Shown here: positions 56,359-64,000 of the stretch, one piece after another
How the letters are laid out: each line of letters begins with the position of its first letter
Numbering within the stretch: the stretch's first letter is position 1
NCBI RefSeq assembly: GCF_002575655.3
Contig: NC_053040.3
Span: 462,444,780-462,508,779 of the forward strand
Length of the DNA stretch: 64,000 nt
DNA from: Aegilops tauschii subsp. strangulata
Taxonomy: Eukaryota; Streptophyta; Magnoliopsida; Poales; Poaceae
Direction: 5' to 3'
The notes under the pieces: generated by a model
Databases searched by the model: none
Seen by the model: the letters and a program-made list of their open reading frames with translations, nothing else
Told to the model about the DNA's origin: nothing
Translations under genes and position numbers: made by a program

Positions 56359-57871
56359 ACGTTGATCACGATTTCGGAGCCTCCCCCTTTGTTTTCTAGC
56401 ATATTTTTGTTGATTTTGTTCCTAATTCGAAAATTCCCCACAAAAGAGCTCCCAATTTTTTTTTGTGATTTGTTGGTGTGATGAAGTTTTGTTGGATTTG
56501 ATCCGCGGATTTCGTTTGTTGCAGGTAGATCTAGCTTTTCCCCATCTTTCCCCTGATTTCCATCCACAAATTCGTCCGAATTTTGCCCCGGATTTGACCT
56601 CTCCACGCGGAGTTCATCACGTTCGTCCACGGATCCAGAGCCCGGACATCCGGCCCGACCGCCCGGACATCCGGCTCTGAGCCCGGACATCCGGCCCCTG
56701 GCAGCAGCCACTTCCATCCATCGCTCTGTTTTCCGCCTAACTCTCGCCAAATTTTGTCCCGGTGCCCATTTCCACTTCCGCATACCACCACCACTTTCGC
56801 ATAGCACCACCACCGCTTACCCGCTACCAACTCCGACAATTTTGACACGTTTTGTTTGAGAATTTGAGTTGCGGTTCCCGCGTCCTATTGTGTTTCGGCT
56901 ATTTAGGTACGGTGCGACAACAACATCACCGCCGCTCATCTTCGCCAAAGGACTCGACATCGACCATTTCGTCAACTTTGACACATCGACCGTAAGCAAG
57001 GACGGTAATCTCGACGACATCTTTGTCTACTCCTTGCCATTACATTGATAACCACATAGCCCATCTTTGCGTACCTTACCCATCGAGACTAGCCTTTGAG
57101 TATTGCCGGCAATGTGACTTGTCCACATTAGTGATCATATTTCCCATAGCATACATACCATATAACCGTGGTGCATATCTTGGTATCATCTCTTGTGTCA
57201 CAAATTGGCCGTCACATATACTCAATTGCTATCTTGGTTCGTGAAGTTTTGCATAAGAAAAGAGCTCAAAAGAGAAAGCGCCAAACAAGTTTTTAAGCAA
57301 AGAGGAAAGACAAGCAAAGAGCTTATAAGCAAGAACCATAGCATCATACTACATTAAGATTGTCATATTCGATCATCTTGGATCATACCACCGAAACATC
57401 ATACATATAGCATACTTGGGATAGAAGTCGTTGCATTTTTGCTTAGTAGGTTGTGCATAAGTTCGTATCTGCCTATTGTGCAATCGTGCTAGCGTCTCTC
57501 TAGTGTTGTGCAACACGAGCATTTTTGTGGATTCCACATTTTGGCTCACCCTTGGTTGCACGACCCCACTTATCTATTTGCGTGTGTGTTTCCGTGTACC
57601 TTATCTTGCTATTGGTCTACTTGTTGCATTTGCAAATTTGCGAATCTTTTCCAACATTATTGAAGCTCACTAACAATTGCATCAAATCTTGTGCCACCAT
57701 CCTAACCAAGCTCCACCATAAGCTTTTACTTGTGTAGGTGTGAGAAACCGACAAGAATTGGTACCAATTGTGTTATTTCCTTGTTACACATTGAGTGATC
57801 ATTGATCCATCTTCAACATCGGTCAAGGTACATTTGGTATAAGTTCTTCTCTTTCTCCCACTCACACATAT
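56359..57871 (+). other. Gypsy untranslated leader
   Basis: About 1.5 kb with no convincing gene. It contains three further CCCGGACATCCGG palindromes (56640-56695). Such long leaders are common in Triticeae gypsy elements. Confidence 0.6.
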
Positions 57872-60468
57872 TTGTTTGGAATGATGGATAGGCCGAGCAC
57901 CTCTACCAACCCACTCTTCTTGGAGCAAGACGACGGCATGTCATCCTATGTCACAAAGAGCCACCTCTTTGGTGCACAACGAGCTTTGCATGAAGAGCAA
58001 CTAGCAATAAGCGACCGCATCGACCATCTCGCCATCGACTTGCAAATCTCCGAGCAACGAACAAGAGACTACTTCTACAACAAGCACGACGCACACAAGC
58101 ACGAGAATGACGCAAGAATGGACGAGATTCGTGCCTTGTTGGTCAACTGCTCTTCTACTACTTCGTCCTACTCAAGACGGAGCCGCTCAAGTCGACACTC
58201 CGACGACACTATCTCCGGTTCAAGTACACCGACATCGAACACTCTTCGTCGTGCCGCGCGTCAAGACCGTCAAGCTAACCGCAATCCTCTACACGACACC
58301 GACTCCCAAGAGCTTCGACACCGTCAAAACCAAGCTATTTTCGCGCAAGCACAAGAATGGCAACGCCAACGCCAACAAGAAGAGGAGCAAGCGCGACAAC
58401 ACCAAGATGCATAAGATGCCGAAGCACAACGTCAAGAACAACAACTTCGTGAAGCTCAAGCACTTGAAGCGCAAAGTGCCCTTCACAACTCAAGTCGTGC
58501 CGTCGCCAACCGAGGCCGACAAGCTCGTGAGCATGAAGAAGCACTTCGCGATGAAGTTCAAGAACGACTCTATGAAGCCCGTGTGCATCGTCAAGTTCCT
58601 CAAGTTCATCGTCAAGCCCGACAAGTCCCTCCTCAAGTTCGACAAGAACCTCAAGTTCGCCAAGAGCATGACGACATTGGAAATCCCCCAAGACAAGAGC
58701 AACATGAGGAAGACAACCCTCCTCGCCAAGAGCAACACGAATTTTTCAATCCTCAATGACATGAGCGTCATCATCCCCGACCCCAACACAATGAAGAGCA
58801 ACGATACGGCAAGCTAAAGTTCACCATGCCCAAGTTTTCCGGAAGCAATGATCCCGAAGAGTATCTTTCATGGGCATTGAAGGTTGACAAAATCTTCCGC
58901 TTGCACAACTATGAAGAAGAGAAGAAGATCGCGATGACATCCCTTGAGTTTCAAGACTACGTCCTTATTTGGTGGGAACAAGTCCTTGATCGCCGAGAGG
59001 CCAATGGTGAACCACCCATCACAACTTGGGCGCAAATGAAGGATGTCATGAGAGCACATTTCGTGCCAACCTACTACAACCGCGACCTCTTCAAGAAACT
59101 CCAACTACTCAAGCAAGGAACCAAGAGCGTTGAACAATACTACAAGGAAATGGAGATTGCCATGATAAGAGCCAATGTCAAGGAAGATGATGAGCAAACT
59201 ATGGCACATTTCTTGAATGGACTCAATCACCCTATCAAGAAGATCGCCGACTTCCAACCATACTCGAATCTCATCGAGCTAGTGCATCAAGCTACCAAAG
59301 CGGAACGTCAAGTGCAAGTGACTTCAAATACGCCAAGTTCTCTTCCAAGACATTCGGCTACAACAATCAAGCTTCAACGACTCCAACAACTTCGACCTCA
59401 ACCAAACCACCTACAAGCAACGGCAACAAGTCAAGTTACAAGAAAACTTCGACAAGTTCAAGTCGTCCTCCTACTACAAGCAACGTCAAGCCGAAAGCTT
59501 CATCATCATCTACTCCAACCGATGAGACCGTCAAGACAAGTTTCTTCAAATGCTTCACATGCGGAGGCCAAGGCCACAAGTCCTATGAATGTACCAACAA
59601 GCACACCATGATCCTCAATGACGACGGAACCTACGACTCCATGAGTGAAGAGGAAATGGAAGCCATTGACCAAGTGGCCATGCACAAGCAAGTGAACGAG
59701 GATGAAGACCAAGTATTTTGTGATGAAGATTCAAGCCCCGCTCTTGTTGTCTCCAAGGTCTTGACTCTTCAACATCAAGATGAAGAAGACCAAAGATGCC
59801 ATATCTTCCACACAAAGGTCGGCATCAATGGAAGGTCCGTCAAGGTCATCATCGATGGAGGGAGTTGTCATAACTTAGCAAGTGAAGAACTATGCTCCAA
59901 GCTTCAATTGGTCAAGATGAAGCACCCGCACCCCTACAAGGTTCAATGGCTAAGCGACAACGGCACCATCCAAGTCGAGCATAGGGTACAAGTTTCTTTC
60001 AAGATCGGCGCTTACGAAGACACTTTGGAGTGTGATGTCCTTCCGATGACCGTTTGCCACCTCCTTCCTGGACGGCCATGGCAATTTGACCGAGGTGTCA
60101 TCCACAACGGGCGCACAAACCACTATAGCTTCAAGATGAAAGGAAAAGAATTTGTACTACGACCTATGTCTCCAAGCCAAGTGCTCGCCGACAAGCAAGC
60201 CACCCATCGTGGAGAGAATAGTGAAAGAGCGAACCACCATAAAGAGAGTGAGCTCCACAAGCCAAAATTGAGTGCCTCCACGATGAGCGACAAGAAAAAC
60301 TTAGTTCTTTTTGCCACCAAACGTGAGATGAGAGAAGTGTGTGAGAACCCATCAAGTGTCCTACACTATATATGTCCTATTATGCAAGGACGAGGCACCA
60401 AAAACTAACACCTCTCACAATCTACCCTTGGTGTTATCTTCTTTGTTGCAGGAATTCCAATATGTTTT
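57872..60468 (+). pseudogene. Gypsy gag-protease region with stops and frameshifts
   Basis: N-terminal Gln/Arg-rich coiled region from an ATG at 57881-57890 (MMDRPSTS). It is interrupted by in-frame stops at 58412 (TAA) and 58757 (TGA). The retrotransposon Gag domain follows: FSGSNDPEEYLSWALKVDKI, WWEQVLDRRE, FLNGLNHPI. A frameshift near 59320 precedes a CCHC knuckle CFTCGGQGHKSYEC (about 59549-59590). The protease core VIIDGGSCHNLAS is near 59850, with D-G-G in place of the usual D-S/T-G, as seen in related plant elements. A further frameshift near 60370 precedes the RT leader, where the Copia LTR cuts in. Defective for at least four reasons besides the insertion. Confidence 0.85.
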
Positions 60469-61748
60469 TGAAGGAAATATGCCCTAGAGGCAATAATAAA
60501 GTATTATATATTTCCTTATATCATGATAAATGTTTATTATTCATGCTAGAATTGTATTAACCGGAAACATAATACATGTGTGAATACATAGACAAACAGA
60601 GTGTCACTAGTATGCCTCTACTTGACTAGCTCGTTAATCAAAGATGGTTATGTTTCCTAGCCATAGACATGAGTTGTCATTTGATTAACGAGATCACCTC
60701 ATTAGGAGAATGACGTGATTGACTTGACCCATTCCGTTAGCTTAGCACCCGATTGTTTAGTATGTTGCTATTGCTTTCTTCATGACTTATACATGTTCCT
60801 ATGACTATGAGATTATGCAACTCCCGTTTACCGGAGGAACACTTTGTGTGCTACCAAACGTCACAACGTAACTGGGTGATTATAAAGGTGCTCTACAGGT
60901 GTCTCCAAAGGTACTTGTTGGGTTGGCGTATTTCGAGATTAGGATTTGTCACTCCGATTGTCGGAGAGGTATCTCTGGGCCCACTCGGTAATGCACATCA
61001 CTATAAGCCTTGCAAGCATTGTGACTAATGAGTTAGTTGCGGCATGATGTATTACGGAACGAGTAAAGAGACTTTCCGGTAACGAGATTGAACTAGGTAT
61101 CGAGATACCGACGATCGAATCTCGGACAAGTAACATACCGATGACAAAGGGAACAACGTATGTTGTTTTGCGGTCTGACCGATAAAGATCTTCGTAGAAT
61201 ATGTGGGAGCCAATATGGGCATCCAGGTCCCGCTATTGGTTATTGACCGGAGAGGTGTCTCGGTCATGTCTACATAGTTCTCGAACCCAAAGGGTCCGCA
61301 CGCTTAAAGTTACGATGACAGTTTTATTATGAGTTTATGTATGTTGATGTACCGAAGGAGTTCGGAGTCCCGGATGAGATCGGGGACATGACGAGGAGTC
61401 TCGAAATGGTCGAGACGTAAAGATCGATATATTGGACGACTATATTCGGACTTCGGAAAGGTTCTGAGTGATTCGGGTATTTTTCGGAGTACCGGAGAGT
61501 TACGGGAATACGTATTGGGCCTTATTGGGCCATACGGGAAAGAAGGAAAAGGGCCTCAAGGGTGGCCGCACCCCTCCCCTTGGTCTGGTCCGAATTGGAC
61601 TAGGGAAGGGGGGCGCCCCCTTCCTTCCTTCTCTTTTCCCTTCCTCTTTTCCTATTCCATATGGGAGGTGGAATCCTACTAGGACTAGGGAGTCCTAGTA
61701 GGACTCCACACTTGGTGCGCCCCCTCCTAGGGCCGGCCTCCTCCTCCC
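60469..61748 (+). mobile_element. Copia LTR (older subfamily), split by a BARE-like element
   Basis: Begins TGAAGGAAATATGCCCTAGA, the same LTR type as 7350-8915 but in opposite orientation. It runs to a GC-rich zone (GGCCGGCCTCCTCCTCCC) where the next element inserts; the remaining LTR and body would continue beyond that element, outside the window. The flanking GTTTT (60464-60468) would be its left target duplication. Confidence 0.85.
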
Positions 61749-64000
61749 TGTTGGAAATATGCCCTAGAGGCAATAATAAATGGTTATTATTATATTTCTG
61801 TGTTCATGATAATAGTCTTTTATTCATGCTATAATTGTATTGTCCGGAAATCGTAATACATGTGTGAATACATAGACCACAACCTGTCCCTAGTAAGCCT
61901 CTAGTTGACTAGCTCGTTGATCAACAGATAGTCATGGTTTCCTGACTATGGACATAGGATGTCATTGATAACGGGATCACATCATTAGGAGAATGATGTG
62001 ATGGACAAGACCCAACTTAAGCATAGCATAAAAGATCGTGTAGTTTCGTTTGCTAGTGCTTTTCCAATGTCAAGTATCTTTTCCTTAGACCATGAGGTCG
62101 TGCAACTCCCGGATACCGTAGGAGTGCTTTGGGTGTGCCAAACGTCACAACGTAACTGGGTGACTATAAAGGTGCATTACGGGTATCTCCGAAAGTGTCT
62201 GTTGGGTTGGCACGGATCGAGACTGGGATTTGTCACTCCGTGTAAACGGAGAGGTATCTCTGGGCCCACTCGGTAATGCATCATCATAATGAGCTCAATG
62301 TGACTAAGGCGTTAGTCACGGGATCATGCATTGCGGTACGAGTAAAGAGACTTGCCGGTAACGAGATTGAACTAGGTATTGGGATACCGACGATCGAATC
62401 TCGGGCAAGTAACATACCGATTGACAAAGGGAATTGCATACGGATTGATTGAATCCTCGACACCGTGGTTCACCCGATGATATCATCGTGGAACATGTGG
62501 GAGCCAACATGGGTATCCAGATCCCGCTGTTGGTTATTGACCGGAGAGGCGTCTCGGTCATGTCTGCATGTCTCCCGAACCCGTAGGGTCTACACACTTA
62601 AGGTCCGGTGACGCTAGGGTTGTAGAGATATATGTATGCGGAAACCCGAAAGTTGTTCGGAGTCCCGGATGAGATCCCGGACGTCACGAGAGGTTCCGGA
62701 ATGGTCCGGAGGTGAAGAATTATATATAGGAAGTCCAGTTTTGGCCACCGGGAAAGTTTCGGGGGTTATCGGTATTGTACCGGGACCACCGGAAGGGTCC
62801 CGGGGGTCCACCGGGTGGGGCCACCTGTCCCGGAGGGCCCCGTGGGCTGAAAGTGGAAGGGAACCAGCCCCTAGTGGGCTGGGGCGCCTCCTTGGGCCTC
62901 CCCCCATGCGCCTAGGGTTGGGAACCCTAGGGGGGGGGAGTTCCCCCTTGCCTTGGGGGGCAAGGCAACCCCTTCCCCCCTTTGGCCGCCGCCCCCCCCA
63001 ACCCTAGATGGGTTTTGGCCGGCTCCCCCCTCCCAAGGGGTCCTATAAATAGTGGGGGGGAGGGAGGGCAGCAAAAACACACAGCCTTTGGCGCCTCCCT
63101 CCTCCCCTACAACACCTCTCTCTCTCGCGCAGAAGCTCGGCGAAGCCCTGCCGAAGAGCCGCTACATCCACCACCACGCCGTCGTGCTGTTGGATCTCCA
63201 TCAACCTCTCCTTCCCCCTTGCTGGATCAAGAAAGGAGGAGATGTCGCTGCACCGTACGTGTGTTGAACGCGGAGGTGCCGTACGTTCGGCACTCGGTCA
63301 TCGGTGATTTGGATCACGGCGAGTACGACTCCGTCATCCACGTTCATTGGAACGCTTCCGCTCGCGATCTACAACGGTATGTAGATGCACTCCCTTCCCC
63401 TCGTTGCTAGTAGACTCCATAGATGCATCTTGGTGAGCGTAGGAAAATTTTAAAATTATGCTACGATTCCCAACAGTGGCATCATGAGCCAGGCCTATGC
63501 GTAGTTACTATGCACGAGTAGAACACAAAGAAGTTGTGGGCGTTGATGTTGCCAATTCTTCTTGCCGCTACTAGTCGTTTCTTGTTTCGGCGGCATTGTA
63601 GGATGAAGCGGCCCGGACCGACCTTACACGTACGCTTACGTGAGACAGGTTCCACCGACTGACATGCACTAGTTGCATAAGGTGGCTAGCGGGTGTCTGT
63701 CTCTCCTACTTTAGTCGGAACGGATTCGATGAAAAGGGTCCTTATGAAGGGTAAATAGAAATTGGCAAATCACGTTGTGGTCATACGTAGGTAAGAAATC
63801 GTTCTTGCTAGAAACCTACAAACCACGTAAAAACTTGCAACAACAATTAGAGGACGTCTAACTTGTTTTTGCAGCAAGTGATATATGTGATATGATATGG
63901 CCAGAAGATGTGATGAATGATATATGTGATGTATGAGATTGATCATATTCTTGTAATAGGAATCACGACTTGCATGTCGATGAGTATGACAACCGGCAGG
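61749..64000 (+). mobile_element. BARE/WIS-type Copia element, 5' end only
   Basis: LTR 61749-63475 (1727 bp), starting TGTTGGAAATATGCCC and ending CCCAACA, with TATA motif CTATAAATAG at 63043-63052. The primer binding site TGGCATCATGAGCC is at 63477-63490, then leader to the window end. LTR and leader are nearly identical to the inverse of 23013-25263, so it is a close relative of the intact element, in opposite orientation. CTCCC (61744-61748) would be the left target duplication. Gag-pol lies outside the window. Confidence 0.92.

Larger units (their letters stand above)
55231..60468 (+). mobile_element. Ty3/gypsy retrotransposon, 5' part, inserted in the receptor kinase gene
   Basis: Starts with LTR 55231-56341, then primer binding site, a long leader, gag, and protease to the point where a Copia LTR interrupts it at 60469, just as the reverse transcriptase leader (LLQEFQ.VF) begins. 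The base before the LTR belongs to the LRR coding sequence; GCTAG (55226-55230) would be the left target duplication. Remaining pol and the 3'LTR must lie beyond the window. Confidence 0.85.

Overview
The window reads as Triticeae (wheat, Aegilops or barley-type) nuclear DNA. The evidence is the BARE-1/WIS/Angela-type Copia LTRs, Stowaway MITEs whose ends read CTCCCTCCGT, grass-type PIF/Harbinger elements, nested retrotransposons, and two GC-rich genes whose closest recognisable relatives are grass proteins. Nothing bacterial, plasmid or organellar was seen. I had no database access, so family names are from recognition only.

Layout. 1-27506 is one nested retrotransposon block. Its host is an old gag-only LTR element ('element A') with 5'LTR 906-10565, internal region 10566-16252 and 3'LTR 16253-27506. 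A second copy of the A internal 3' end lies to its left (1-905), so the array reads internal-LTR-internal-LTR. Each A LTR was later split by a minus-strand Copia element: a decayed one at 1995-8915 (TSD CTTTT) and a young one with an intact 1326-codon gag-pol at 16484-25263 (TSD GTGAT). 27507-31866 is low-copy or unrecognised DNA with a partly repeated GC-rich unit and a 239-bp LINE tail.

31867-33198 (minus) is an intronless ATL-family RING-H2 E3 ligase gene. 33778-46130 holds four degenerate tandem copies of one non-coding segment. They are peppered with DNA transposons, several of which can be delimited because another copy preserves the empty site. 50027-52939 (plus) is a ten-exon ankyrin/RING E3 ligase gene of the XBAT32/XBOS32 type (500 aa).

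53791-55230 (minus) is the 3' half of a broken LRR receptor kinase gene, cut by a Ty3/gypsy element whose 5'LTR starts at 55231. That gypsy element is interrupted at 60469 by a Copia LTR, which is itself interrupted at 61749 by another BARE-like element running off the window end.

Only three units look functional: the ATL gene, the XBOS32-like gene and possibly the young Copia element. The two host genes both encode ubiquitin E3 ligases but have no visible operational link. The most unusual structures are dense arrays of short perfect palindromes just upstream of the TATA box in two unrelated LTR families, the shared-LTR tandem of element A, and the four-copy array beside the ATL gene.
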